Assembly (NCBI RefSeq): GCF_030651185.1
Contig: NZ_JAUSCJ010000012.1
Location: 62,001-126,000 of the forward strand
DNA length: 64,000 nt
Source: Phenylobacterium sp.
GTDB lineage: Bacteria > Pseudomonadota > Alphaproteobacteria > Caulobacterales > Caulobacteraceae
Direction: 5' to 3'
Position numbers and translations under genes: made by a program. The notes beneath the pieces were generated by a model, which was not told where the DNA came from, did no database searches, and saw only the letters and a list, made by a program, of their open reading frames with translations. Shown here in pieces: positions 17,132-26,481 of this stretch. Each line of letters begins with the position of its first letter. Within the stretch, counting starts at the first letter, position 1.

Positions 17132-18405
17132 GCGCGCTCTGCCGCGACTGCTTCCATCACGGCGGCTTCGAGCGCCGCTGCCCCGCCTGCGGCTCGCCGC
17201 GGATCGTGGCGCACGGCGAGCTGGACAGCCTCTCCATCGCCCACATGGACTGCGACGCCTTCTACGCCTCGGTGGAGAAGCGCGACCGGCCCGAGCTGCG
17301 GGACCTTCCGGTGATCGTCGGCGGCGGACGGCGCGGGGTGGTGACCACCTGCTGCTACATCGCCCGCATCAACGGCGTGCGTTCGGCCATGCCGATGTTC
17401 AAGGCCATCAAGGCCTGCCCCCAGGCGGTGATCATCAAGCCGGACTTCGCCAAGTACCGCACCGAGAGCCGGCGGATCATGGCGATGATGGCCGACCTGA
17501 CGCCCCTGGTGCAGCCGCTGTCGCTGGACGAGGCCTGGATGGACCTTTCGGGGACGCAGCGCCTGCATGGCGCGACGCCGGCGCAAACCCTGGCCCGATT
17601 GCAGACCCGCATCGAGGCCGAGGTGGGGATCACCGTCTCCATCGGGCTGGCGGCCAACAAGTTCCTGGCCAAGATCGCCTCGGACCTGGACAAGCCGCGC
17701 GGCTTCTCGGTGATCGGCGCCGACGCCCAGGCGTTCCTGGCTCAGAAACCGGTGGGAATCCTGCCGGGGGTGGGACCGGCCATGGTCTCCAGCCTGGAAG
17801 GCTCCAACTTCGTCACCGTCGGCGATATCGCCCGGGCCGACATCAAGGACCTGGCCGCCCGCTTCGGTCCCAACGGCCTGCGCCTGCACGCGCTGGCCCA
17901 CGGCCGCGACACCCGGGTGGTGAACCCCGACCAGATCCGCAAGTCGATCAGCGCCGAGACCACCTTCAACGAGGACCTGCGCAGCCAGGCCGATCTGGAG
18001 GAGCAACTGCCCTGGCTGGCCGAGAAGGTCGGGCGTCAGGCGCGGGCCGGAAATGTCGCCGGCCGGGTGGTCACGCTGAAGCTGCGAGGCGCGGATTTCA
18101 AGATCATCACCCGGCGCAAGACCCTGCCCGTCCCCACCCAGACGACGCGATCCATCCTGGCGATCGGCAAGGAGCTGCTGGCGGCGGAGTTGAAGAGCGG
18201 CGGGGCCCACCGGTCCTGGCGGCTGATCGGGGTTGGGATCACCGATCTGATCGAACCTCAGGACGTGGAGGATGACTTCTTCGGCGGCGACGAGCGCCGG
18301 ACCCTGGCGGGAGAGAAGACCGCCGACGCGATCCGAGCGCGATTCGGAGCCACGGCCTTGACCTCGGCACGCGCCCTACGCGGGAAATCCTCGGCCCAGG
18401 ATTGA
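17128..18405 (+). CDS. dinB: DNA polymerase IV with N-terminal Cys4 motif
   Basis: 425-residue Y-family translesion polymerase. The palm motifs AHMDCDAFYASVE (catalytic Asp) and LDEAWMDLS (catalytic Asp-Glu) are intact, followed by thumb HhH segment GILPGVGPAMVSSL and little-finger domain. The first 38 residues are an extension compared with typical DinB and hold C5-x2-C8-x9-C18-x2-C21, a zinc-ribbon-like knuckle. The protein ends LRGKSSAQD, without a clear clamp-binding QxxLF motif. No LexA box matching GTTC-N7-GTTC is apparent upstream. Confidence 0.93.
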   Translation: MSALCRDCFHHGGFERRCPACGSPRIVAHGELDSLSIAHMDCDAFYASVEKRDRPELRDLPVIVGGGRRGVVTTCCYIARINGVRSAMPMFKAIKACPQAVIIKPDFAKYRTESRRIMAMMADLTPLVQPLSLDEAWMDLSGTQRLHGATPAQTLARLQTRIEAEVGITVSIGLAANKFLAKIASDLDKPRGFSVIGADAQAFLAQKPVGILPGVGPAMVSSLEGSNFVTVGDIARADIKDLAARFGPNGLRLHALAHGRDTRVVNPDQIRKSISAETTFNEDLRSQADLEEQLPWLAEKVGRQARAGNVAGRVVTLKLRGADFKIITRRKTLPVPTQTTRSILAIGKELLAAELKSGGAHRSWRLIGVGITDLIEPQDVEDDFFGGDERRTLAGEKTADAIRARFGATALTSARALRGKSSAQD

Positions 18406-18571
18406 AAACCTGAGGGCCGGCGCCCATCTGGCACCCTGTTAGCATGGTAAAAACTGTGGCCTTTCGGACGAACTCGCCCCGCGCGACCATTTCGACCCTT
18501 CCATACGGCCGTCTTTTCCATATCTAATCCATCTGTAGGGCGGTCCCGTGGCCGCCGAGGAGACCTGTTCG

Positions 18572-18901
18572 ATGGCCGAGCGAAAGCAAGGTGATCAAGA
18601 GACGGGCGTGAAATCGGCGGTCATCACGAAGACCAAGCCGAAGACGCAGAAGCCGTCTCTGTACCGGGTGCTGCTCCTCAACGACGACTATACTCCCATG
18701 GAGTTCGTCGTTTATGTGCTTGAGCAGTACTTCCATAAGTCGCGCGAAGAAGCGACGACGATCATGCTGCATGTCCACCAACACGGTGTGGGCGTGTGCG
18801 GCGTGTTCACTTACGAAGTGGCGGAAACAAAGGTGGCCCAGGTCGTTGATACCGCGCGCCGGCATCAGCATCCGTTGCAATGCACCATGGAAAAGGATTG
18901 A
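18572..18901 (+). CDS. clpS: ATP-dependent Clp protease adaptor
   Basis: 109-residue N-end-rule adaptor that delivers substrates to ClpAP. The binding core [20 protein letters not shown] is followed by [21 protein letters not shown] and ends PLQCTMEKD, as in Caulobacter ClpS. ATG 18572 is supported by GAGGAGA at 18557-18563, eight bases upstream; an in-frame GTG at 18548 would leave that Shine-Dalgarno inside the gene. clpA starts eight bases after the stop. Confidence 0.95.
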   Translation: MAERKQGDQETGVKSAVITKTKPKTQKPSLYRVLLLNDDYTPMEFVVYVLEQYFHKSREEATTIMLHVHQHGVGVCGVFTYEVAETKVAQVVDTARRHQHPLQCTMEKD

Positions 18902-18909
18902 GGCCCAGA

Positions 18910-21243
18910 TTGCCGTCATTCTCACGCCACTTAGAAGAATCCCTTCACCGCGCGGTGGCCTTCGCCAATCAGCGAAAGCACGAGTACGCGACCCTGGAGC
19001 ATCTGCTCCTGTCCCTCATCGACGATGAGGACGCGGCCGGCGTCATGGGCGCCTGCGACGTCGAGCTTCCGTCGCTGAAGACGACCCTGACCAACTACGT
19101 GGACAACGAGCTGCGTTCGCTGGTGGTGGATGATGGCGAGGACGCCAAGCCCACGCCCAGCTTCCAACGCGTGATCCAGCGCGCGGTCATCCATGTGCAG
19201 TCCTCGGGCCGCGAGGAGGTCACCGGCGCCAACGTGCTGGTGGCGATCTTCTCCGAGCGCGAGAGCCACGCCGCCTACTTCCTGCAAGAGCAGGACATGA
19301 CCCGCTATGACGCGGTGAACTACATCGCCCACGGCATCGCCAAGAAGGCCGGCGCCGAGGGTGCGGCCAAGCCCGTCAAGGGCTCGGAAGACGAGGAGAA
19401 GCCAGCGGTGAAGACCGGCGGCGAGGCCCTCGACGCCTACTGCGTCAACCTCAACGAGAAGGCCAAGCAGGGCAAGGTCGATCCCCTGATCGGGCGGTCG
19501 TCCGAGGTCGAGCGCTGCATCCAGATCCTGTGCCGGCGGACCAAGAACAATCCCTTGCTGGTGGGCGACCCCGGCGTGGGCAAGACCGCCATCGCCGAGG
19601 GCCTGGCGCGCAAGATCGTCAACCACCAGGTTCCCGAGGTCCTGGCCAACGCCACCATCTTCTCCCTCGACATGGGCAGCCTGCTGGCGGGCACCCGCTA
19701 TCGTGGCGACTTCGAAGAGCGCGTGAAGCAGGTGGTCAAGGAACTGGAGAACCACGCCGACGCGATCCTGTTCATCGACGAGATCCACACGGTGATCGGC
19801 GCCGGCGCCACCAGCGGCGGGGCCATGGACGCGTCGAACCTGCTGAAGCCGGCCCTGGCCTCGGGCTCCCTGCGCTGCATGGGCTCGACGACCTACAAGG
19901 AGTTCCGTCAGCACTTCGAGAAGGATCGGGCCCTGGTCCGGCGCTTCCAGAAGATCGACGTGAACGAGCCGACGATCGAGGACACCATCAAGATCCTCAA
20001 GGGTCTGAAGACCTACTACGAGGACTTCCACAAGCTCCGCTACACCAACGACGCCATCAAGGCGGCGGTAGAGCTGTCGGCCCGCTACATCACCGACCGC
20101 AAGCTGCCCGACAAGGCCATCGACATCATCGATGAGGCGGGCGCGAGCCAGATGCTGCTGCCGGAGGGTCGTCGCAAGAAGACCATCGGCCTGAAGGAGG
20201 TCGAGGCCGTCGTGGCCAAGATCGCCCGCATCCCGCCGAAATCGGTCTCCAAGACCGACACCGAGGCGCTGAAGCAGCTGCACGAGGACCTGAAGCGCGC
20301 CGTCTACGGTCAGGACGACGCCATCGAGCAACTGTCGGCGGCCATGAAGATGGCCCGCGCCGGCCTGCGCGATCCCAACAAGCCGATCGGCTGCTACCTG
20401 TTCTCTGGCCCTACCGGCACCGGCAAGACCGAGACCGCGCGGCAACTGGCCGGGACCATGGGCATCGAGCTGCTGCGGTTCGACATGTCGGAATACATGG
20501 AGCGCCACACGGTCAGCCGTCTGATCGGCGCGCCTCCCGGCTATGTCGGGTTCGACCAGGGCGGCCTGCTGACCGACGCCGTCGACCAGCATCCGCATTG
20601 CGTGGTGCTGCTGGACGAAATCGAGAAGGCCCACCCGGACGTCTTCAACATCCTGCTGCAGGTCATGGATCACGGGGTCCTCACCGACTCCAACGGCAAG
20701 AAGGTCGATTTCCGCAACGTGGTCCTGATCATGACCACCAACGCCGGCGCCTCGGACGCCCAGCGCAATTCCATCGGCTTTGGCCGCGGGAAGCAGGCCG
20801 ACGAGGTCGACGAGGCCCTGAAGCGCCTGTTCACGCCGGAATTCCGCAACCGCCTCGACGCGGTGGTGCAGTTCAAGCCGCTGACCCAGGACATCATCCG
20901 CCAGGTCGTCCAGAAGTTCGTCATCCAGCTGGAGGCGCAACTGGCCGATCGTCACGTCACCATCGAGACCACCGACGAAGCCGCCGACTGGCTGGCCAAG
21001 AACGGGTTCGACGAGCTCTACGGCGCCCGGCCTCTGGCCCGGGTCATCCAGGAGCACATCAAGAAGCCGCTCGCCGACGAGATCCTGTTCGGCAAGCTGG
21101 TGAAGGGTGGCCACGTGAAGGTGGTGCTGAAGGACTCCAAGCTGGCCTTCGAGATCGAGGGCGAGAACACCGAGCCCGGCGCGCCGATCATCGAGAACCC
21201 GGCCGAGGACGCGGCGGCCGCCGCCCCGGAGCTAGCCGACTAA
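18910..21243 (+). CDS. clpA: ATP-dependent Clp protease ATP-binding subunit
   Basis: 777-residue double-AAA unfoldase of the ClpAP protease. Clp_N repeat domain at the N-terminus (PSFSRHLEESLHRAV, YATLEHLLLSL), first Walker A GDPGVGKT, second Walker A GPTGTGKTE, and an IGFGRG ClpP-binding loop just before EALKRLFTPEFRNR. The family-typical start is TTG 18910, giving MPSFSRHLEES; a longer in-frame start at 18880 would overlap clpS. The gene is followed by a strong terminator. Confidence 0.96.
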   Translation: MPSFSRHLEESLHRAVAFANQRKHEYATLEHLLLSLIDDEDAAGVMGACDVELPSLKTTLTNYVDNELRSLVVDDGEDAKPTPSFQRVIQRAVIHVQSSGREEVTGANVLVAIFSERESHAAYFLQEQDMTRYDAVNYIAHGIAKKAGAEGAAKPVKGSEDEEKPAVKTGGEALDAYCVNLNEKAKQGKVDPLIGRSSEVERCIQILCRRTKNNPLLVGDPGVGKTAIAEGLARKIVNHQVPEVLANATIFSLDMGSLLAGTRYRGDFEERVKQVVKELENHADAILFIDEIHTVIGAGATSGGAMDASNLLKPALASGSLRCMGSTTYKEFRQHFEKDRALVRRFQKIDVNEPTIEDTIKILKGLKTYYEDFHKLRYTNDAIKAAVELSARYITDRKLPDKAIDIIDEAGASQMLLPEGRRKKTIGLKEVEAVVAKIARIPPKSVSKTDTEALKQLHEDLKRAVYGQDDAIEQLSAAMKMARAGLRDPNKPIGCYLFSGPTGTGKTETARQLAGTMGIELLRFDMSEYMERHTVSRLIGAPPGYVGFDQGGLLTDAVDQHPHCVVLLDEIEKAHPDVFNILLQVMDHGVLTDSNGKKVDFRNVVLIMTTNAGASDAQRNSIGFGRGKQADEVDEALKRLFTPEFRNRLDAVVQFKPLTQDIIRQVVQKFVIQLEAQLADRHVTIETTDEAADWLAKNGFDELYGARPLARVIQEHIKKPLADEILFGKLVKGGHVKVVLKDSKLAFEIEGENTEPGAPIIENPAEDAAAAAPELAD

Positions 21244-21273
21244 GATCTCGCGCCAAGCGTTCGGAACCCATTG

Positions 21274-21300
21274 AACCCCAGGCCTCGAGCCTGGGGTTTT
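21274..21300 (+). terminator. Intrinsic terminator of clpS-clpA
   Basis: AACCCCAGGC (21274-21283) pairs with GCCTGGGGTT (21289-21298) around a five-base loop and runs into TTTT. It lies 31 bases after the clpA stop. Confidence 0.92.
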
Positions 21301-21427
21301 TCGTCGCGCCATCCCTGGTTGCTGGCCGAATCATTCAATCCGTCATTAGTTCCGTCGAAGTGGCGTCCACAGACTGAGAGTGAAACTCAAGCCTCCGGCC
21401 TGTGCGTAGCTAAGGGGTGGCAAAATA

Positions 21428-23542
21428 ATGGCGTCGGGCTTCCGGCTGTTTCGACCCGAACAGTCCCCCCGCGCGGACGGCCTTGAGCTGGCCTTCCTGG
21501 CGACCTACGCCGTCTGCGCCGTCCTGGCCTACAGCTGGACAACCGCCCTCAACGGCCTCGCGGTGCTGTGGATCTGCAACGGCCTCCTGACGGCCGGACT
21601 GCTCCTGCTGCCGCGCCAGCAGGCCCTGGTCCTGGCCCTGCTCTGCGCATCCATCGACCTGATGGCGGCGCTCGCCAGCGGCAGCTCCCTGGCGCGCAGC
21701 CTCTTGATCGCCGGCTGCGACGTGACCGAGGCGGTCTTGGCGGCGATACTGATCCGGCGTTTCTGCGGGGCCGGGTTGGACATGAATGTCCTCCCCCGCT
21801 TCCGGAACTTCGTCCTGCTGGCGGCGCTGCCCGCCACCCTGACCATGGGCACCCTTGGCGCTAGCGGCGCAGCCCTGATGTTCCAGGACGACTTCCTGAG
21901 CGGCTGGAAGACCTGGGTGTTTGGCGACTTCCTGGGCATGATCGTCGGCGCGCCCGCCGCCCTGCTCCTGGCCCGTTTCCGCCGCTATGACCTGGGCGCG
22001 GCGGCCTCGCGCTTCGAGAGCCTCGGTCTGATCGGACTGGCGGCGGCGGCGGCGGCGCTGGTGTTCGCCACCCCCCTCCCCACCCTGTTCCTGCTCTTCC
22101 CTCTTGGCCTGTTGATGGTCATACGACTCAGCAGCCCCTACACGGCGCTGATGGTGATGCTGGTCTCGTTCATCGCAGCTAGCGCCACCGTGGCAGGCCA
22201 CGGGCCCATCGCCGCTCAGTTCCCAGGTGACATGTCGCGCCAGATCCTGGTGCTGCAGCTCTATCTTGCGACCATTGTGGGCTCGGCCATCATCCTGTCC
22301 AGCGTCCTGGCCCAGCGCGCCGCGGCCCAGGCCAGCCTGCGTCGGGCTCTGGCCGTGGCCCGCGCCGCGCGTCGCGAGGCCGTGGCCGCCGATGGCGCCA
22401 AGGGCCGTTTCCTCGCGGTGATGAGCCACGAGATGCGAACCCCCCTCAACGGCATCGGGGGCCATGCTCAGTTGTTGCGCGCGCACGCTGACCTGCCCCC
22501 CCAGGCGCGGCAGCAACTGGGCGTGATCGAGGCCTCATGCAAGGTTCTACTCTCCTTGATCAACAATATCCTGGACTACTCGCGGCTGGGCGCCGGCGCG
22601 GTCCGCTTGACTCCCGCGCCCTTCGCGCTTGGCGACCTCGTAGAGACAGCTGGCGACATCGTTCGGCCCAGCTTGGCGGACCGGCCCCTAACCCTGAACC
22701 TGGATGTCTCGGCGGTGGAGGGCCTGACCCACCATGGGGACGAGAATCACATTCTTCAGGTCCTGCTCAACCTGCTGGGCAATGCCGTGAAGTTCACCGA
22801 TCAGGGCCAGATAGAGGTGCGGGTGGAGTTGCAGCTCGCCGGCGAAGCCGACCGGGTGCGGGTGAGCGTACGGGACACCGGTGTCGGCCTGCACCCCGAG
22901 GCGCTCTCACAGCTGTTCCAGCCCTTCACCCAGGTCGACACCAGCCCCACGCGTCGGTTCGAGGGCGCCGGCCTGGGACTCGCCATCTGCAAGTCCCTTG
23001 TCGAGCAGATGAACGGTCGGATCGGCGTTGAGAGCGTCGCGGGTCAGGGCTCGGAATTCTGGTTCGAGATCCCGCTTTCGCGCCTCACCGCCCTGCCCGA
23101 GGCGGCAGAGGCCGAGCCCCTTGGCTCGGGCACGGGCACGGGCCGGATCCTGGTGGTGGACGACCACCCGGTGAACCGTCAGGTCGCCTCAATGATGCTG
23201 GCGGCCGCGGGATTCGAGGTCGAGACGGCCGACGACGGTGTCCAGGCTGTGGAGGCGGTTCGCAGCCGCCCCTTCGACGTGGTGTTCATGGACATCCACA
23301 TGCCGATCATGGACGGCATTGCTGCCTGCCGCGCGATCCGCACCCTGGACGGGGTCCGCGCCCAGACGCCTGTGGTGGCGATGACGGCCGCTACCCTGCC
23401 CGAGGACGTCGCCCGCTGCCGCGCCGCCGGGATGGACGCTCATCTTTCCAAACCCATCGAGCAGGAGAGCCTGTTGGCGGCCGCCCGCCATTCCTGGCGG
23501 TCGGCTGAGGGGCCCAAGTGGCGCGACTCGGTCTCCGGGTGA
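21428..23542 (+). CDS. Hybrid sensor histidine kinase with MASE1-type membrane domain
   Basis: 704 residues. About eight hydrophobic segments fill residues 20-290 in a MASE1-like arrangement (AVLWICNGLLTAGLLLLP is typical). A short coiled region leads into HisKA with SHEMRTPLNG, phospho-acceptor His334; HATPase motifs are NLLGNAVKFT, DTGVGL and GAGLGLAICKSL. The C-terminal receiver has Asp622 (VVFMDIHMPIMDG) and ends with the Lys of SKPIEQE. No partner regulator is adjacent; the signal is unknown. It begins 127 bases after the clpA terminator, in its own unit. Confidence 0.93.
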   Translation: MASGFRLFRPEQSPRADGLELAFLATYAVCAVLAYSWTTALNGLAVLWICNGLLTAGLLLLPRQQALVLALLCASIDLMAALASGSSLARSLLIAGCDVTEAVLAAILIRRFCGAGLDMNVLPRFRNFVLLAALPATLTMGTLGASGAALMFQDDFLSGWKTWVFGDFLGMIVGAPAALLLARFRRYDLGAAASRFESLGLIGLAAAAAALVFATPLPTLFLLFPLGLLMVIRLSSPYTALMVMLVSFIAASATVAGHGPIAAQFPGDMSRQILVLQLYLATIVGSAIILSSVLAQRAAAQASLRRALAVARAARREAVAADGAKGRFLAVMSHEMRTPLNGIGGHAQLLRAHADLPPQARQQLGVIEASCKVLLSLINNILDYSRLGAGAVRLTPAPFALGDLVETAGDIVRPSLADRPLTLNLDVSAVEGLTHHGDENHILQVLLNLLGNAVKFTDQGQIEVRVELQLAGEADRVRVSVRDTGVGLHPEALSQLFQPFTQVDTSPTRRFEGAGLGLAICKSLVEQMNGRIGVESVAGQGSEFWFEIPLSRLTALPEAAEAEPLGSGTGTGRILVVDDHPVNRQVASMMLAAAGFEVETADDGVQAVEAVRSRPFDVVFMDIHMPIMDGIAACRAIRTLDGVRAQTPVVAMTAATLPEDVARCRAAGMDAHLSKPIEQESLLAAARHSWRSAEGPKWRDSVSG

Positions 23543-23550
23543 CGCGATTT

Positions 23551-23664
23551 AGAGCATGATCCGATAAGTGGAACCGGTTATCGGATCGAAATATGCTCTA
23601 ATTTTTTGAATTATAGCCTTTTTTATCCCTTTGGACGATTCCGTCTAAAGGGAAACGGCTCTAG
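23551..23664 (-). repeat. Two-hairpin intergenic repeat, family B (copy 2)
   Basis: Reverse-oriented copy of the 16963-17077 element. It carries AGAGCATGATCC and ATATGCTCT as arms around GGAACCGGTT, then an AT-rich linker, then CCCTTTGGACG with CGTCTAAAGGG. It lies between the histidine-kinase stop and the HIT gene stop. Confidence 0.82.
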
Positions 23665-24098
23665 GCGATCTGGGCGGCGATCTGGTCCGCCAAGGCCTTC
23701 AGCTCCGTGGGATCGGCCATCCCGCCGGCGCCGTGTCGGCCCAACGCCTGCCCCTCCCAGCGTGGGATGATGTGAAAGTGCAGATGGAAGATGGTCTGGC
23801 CAGCCGTCGATCCATTGAACTGCGTGACCACGATGCCGTCGGGTTTCAGCGCCGCGCGGACGGCGCGGGTGACGCGCTGAACGCCCAGGATCAAGGGCGC
23901 CAGGACGTCGGGCTCCTCCTCCAGCAGGTTCCGGGCGGCCGAGTGTTTCGGAATCACCAGGGTGTGGCCGCGGGCCTGGGGGAAGACGTCCATGAAGGCG
24001 TAGACGTGGCTGTCCTCGAACACTCGGGCGCTGGGCATCTCGCCGCGCAGGATCTTGGCGAAGATGTTGCCGTCGTCGTAGGTCCCGTCCAAGCTCAT
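23661..24098 (-). CDS. HIT-family nucleotide hydrolase/transferase (HinT-like)
   Basis: 145 residues. The histidine triad HLHFHII is near residue 109, and the HIT fold start NIFAKILRGEMPSARVFED is typical of HinT, which hydrolyses purine phosphoramidates such as AMP-lysine. The stop overlaps the end of a family B repeat. Start ATG 24098 has AGGAGCGCGCC upstream. The gene is divergent from the DUF4287 gene. Confidence 0.92.
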   Translation of the reverse strand: MSLDGTYDDGNIFAKILRGEMPSARVFEDSHVYAFMDVFPQARGHTLVIPKHSAARNLLEEEPDVLAPLILGVQRVTRAVRAALKPDGIVVTQFNGSTAGQTIFHLHFHIIPRWEGQALGRHGAGGMADPTELKALADQIAAQIA

Positions 24099-24152
24099 GG
24101 CGCGCGCTCCTGCTGAGGTCTTGGAAGCGTCCTAGCACAGAGGGAGCCCTGT

Positions 24153-24744
24153 ATGGGAACCGGCGACGCCGAGAACACCAAGGGCCTGAGCCCCACGCCA
24201 GCAGAAGTATTTCGCCACCGCCCTCGCCAGCCTCGAGAAGGAGACAGGCAAGACGATGGACGAATGGGTGACCATCGCCAGAACCTGCGCCGAGACCAAG
24301 ACCATGACCCGGATCGCCTGGATGAAGGAACATCACGGCCTGGGGATGAACCGCGCCAACATGGTGATGTCGGCTGCCTTCCCCACCGGCTCGGGCTGGG
24401 ACCAGCCGGAGAAGCTGCGGGCCGGGGTGTGGAGCGATCCGGCCGCGACCGCGATCTTCGAGGCCATCGAGCGCGCGGCCACCGCCCTGCCCGACGTGGT
24501 CACCGGCCAGCGAAAAGCCTTCACCGGATTTTCCCGCAACTTCCAGTTCGCTTCGGCCAAGCCCGCAAAGGACGGCCAGGTGGTGCTGGGTTTGGCCGTG
24601 CCGGTGGACGCCGATCGGCGGCTGACCAAGCCCAAGGCGGAAGGCTGGTCTGAGCGGTTGAAATCCAAGCTCACCCTCGCCTCGCCGGCTGATGTCGATG
24701 CGAAGCTGGTGGCGCTGATCCGGCAGGCCTGGGAGGCCTCCTAG
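24153..24744 (+). pseudogene. DUF4287-type gene with a frameshift near its 5' end
   Basis: The protein family normally begins with a charged leader and GLSPxQQKYF. Here the leader MGTGDAENTKGLSP is read from ATG 24153, but the continuation QQKYFATALASLEKETGKTMDEWV is in the next frame; an extra base lies between 24189 and 24198. The downstream frame stays open to 24744 and includes ARTCAETKTM and HHGLGMNRANMVM, so the rest is intact. A shorter product from ATG 24256 (162 residues) is possible. This is either a true disruption or a one-base sequencing error. Confidence 0.7.
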
Positions 24745-24756
24745 CAAGGCGCGGCG

Positions 24757-25206
24757 CTACGCCTCCAGCGCCGTGATCATCTCCACCCGCGGCGTATGCC
24801 GGCCGCCGTCGAACTGGGCGGTCAGGAACGCGTCCACGATATCGAGCGCCAGGCCTTCGCCCACCACGCGCGCGCCGATCGACAGCATGTTGGCGTCGTT
24901 GTGCTGGCGGATCATGCGGGCCGAGAAGGTGTCCGCGCAGACGCCGCAGCGGATGGCCCTCACCTTGTTGGCCGCCATCATGATGCCCTGGCCGGTGCCG
25001 CAGAGGATGATGCCGAACCGGCAGTCTCCGGTGGCGACGCGCCGCGCCGCCGCTTCGCCCTGCTTGGGGTAGGGCGTGCTGTCCGGGGCCGTCGGTCCGA
25101 TGTCGACCACCACCCAGCCCTGGGCCGAGACATGAGCAGCGATGGCCTGTCGTAGCGGAATGGCGGTGTGATCGCTGGTCAGGACGATGCGGTTGTTGGC
25201 GGTCAT
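24757..25206 (-). CDS. rpiB: Ribose-5-phosphate isomerase B
   Basis: 149 residues converting ribose 5-phosphate and ribulose 5-phosphate. It has the RpiB opening IVLTSDHTAIPLRQAI, the catalytic Cys and anion loop in IILCGTGQGIMMAANK and the RHNDANML-like RQHNDANMLSIGARV. The ATG at 25206 gives the family length; a nine-residue-longer start at 25233 lacks similarity. Convergent with the DUF4287 gene. Confidence 0.93.
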   Translation of the reverse strand: MTANNRIVLTSDHTAIPLRQAIAAHVSAQGWVVVDIGPTAPDSTPYPKQGEAAARRVATGDCRFGIILCGTGQGIMMAANKVRAIRCGVCADTFSARMIRQHNDANMLSIGARVVGEGLALDIVDAFLTAQFDGGRHTPRVEMITALEA

Positions 25207-25317
25207 GGACAGTCGTCCCGTTTCCCGAAGCACTTTGGCGGACTGGCCGACTTGGATCAGCCGCCTTCTGTTTCGTCAAATCTTCCGATTCCCGGCAGCG
25301 GCCGGCGGGCGGTCGCT

Positions 25318-26481
25318 CTAGCTCTCCTGCCGGAACGGCGAGAACTCCTCGGCCAGCCATTCCATCTCGCCCTCAACGGCTTCACGCTCGCGGGCGACGA
25401 AGTCCTCGACCGGTCCGCGCAGCATGGGGTCGGCGATGAAGTGGGCCGAGCGGACGGGGCTGGGCAGGTAGCCGCGGGCGATCTTGTGCTGGCCCTGGGC
25501 GCCGGCCTCGACCCGGGCCAGGCCGCGGCGGATGGCCCATTCGATGGCCTGGTAGTAGCAGAGCTCGAAGTGCAGGAAAGGAATGTCCTCGGTGCAGCCC
25601 CAGTTGCGGCCGTAGAGGCAGTCGCCGCCGATCAGGTTCAGCGCGCCCGCCACCCAGCGGCCGTTCTTGCGGGCCATCAACAGCAGCACCCGGTCGGCCA
25701 TCCGCTCCCCCAGCAGGGAGAAGAACAGGCGGTTCAGATAGGGCCGGCCCCACTTGCGCGAGCCGGTGTCCATGTAGAAGCCATAGAAGGCGTCCCAGTG
25801 TTCCTCGGTGAGGTCGGCGCCGGTCAGGGCCAGGATCTCGACGGCGGCCTGGGCGTCGCGCCGTTCGCGCCGGATGGTCTTGCGGCGGCCTGAGGACAGG
25901 GCCGCCAGGAAGGCGTCGAAGTCGGCGTAGCCGGCGTTTTCCCAATGGTACTGCTGGCCCTCGCGCATCGAGAGCCCCTGCCCGCCCAACCAGGTCCACT
26001 CTTCGTCGGTGGGGAAGTTGATGTGGACCCCCGAGGACCCATAGCGCTCGCACAGCGTGACCGCGCCGGTCAGCAGGGTCCTGCGCGCCGCCTCCACATC
26101 GACGCCCGGCCGCACCAGCAGACGCGGCCCGGTCGCCGGCGTGAAGGGCGCCGCCGAGATCAGCTTGGGATAGTACTGCCCGCCGGCCCGCTCATAGGCC
26201 TCGGCCCAGCTGTGGTCGAAGATGTATTCGCCCTGGCTGTGGGACTTCAGATAGAGCGGCATGACCGCCGCCACCTTCCCGTCCTCGTCGTCGACGGAGA
26301 GGTGCTGCGGGCCCCAGCCCATGCGCTCGACGGCGCAGCCGGACTCCTCGACAATGTCCAGGAAGTCAAAGGAAACGAAGGGGTTGGCGGCGTAGTCCGG
26401 ATTGCCGGCGCAGGCGTCCCAGCCTTCGCGGCCAATCTCGGCGATCCGGCGGCTGACCTTCACCGCCGACGTCAGACTCAC
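25318..26481 (-). CDS. DUF482 / GNAT-like (FemAB-type) acyltransferase
   Basis: 387-residue protein with features of the PF04339 group: NPFVSFDFLDIVEESG near the N-terminus, PLYLKSHSQGEYIFDHSWA, RRKTIRRERRDA and a C-terminal ARVEAGAQGQHKIARGY. These proteins have a tandem GNAT fold and are thought to transfer acyl or aminoacyl groups; substrate unknown. The GTG start at 26481 overlaps the preceding stop as GTGA, so it is the third gene of a RidA-GDPD-DUF482 unit. Confidence 0.88.
   Translation of the reverse strand: MSLTSAVKVSRRIAEIGREGWDACAGNPDYAANPFVSFDFLDIVEESGCAVERMGWGPQHLSVDDEDGKVAAVMPLYLKSHSQGEYIFDHSWAEAYERAGGQYYPKLISAAPFTPATGPRLLVRPGVDVEAARRTLLTGAVTLCERYGSSGVHINFPTDEEWTWLGGQGLSMREGQQYHWENAGYADFDAFLAALSSGRRKTIRRERRDAQAAVEILALTGADLTEEHWDAFYGFYMDTGSRKWGRPYLNRLFFSLLGERMADRVLLLMARKNGRWVAGALNLIGGDCLYGRNWGCTEDIPFLHFELCYYQAIEWAIRRGLARVEAGAQGQHKIARGYLPSPVRSAHFIADPMLRGPVEDFVAREREAVEGEMEWLAEEFSPFRQES

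Noticed and set aside
18931..21114. 727-codon minus-strand frame over clpA
   Set aside because: Antisense shadow of ClpA.
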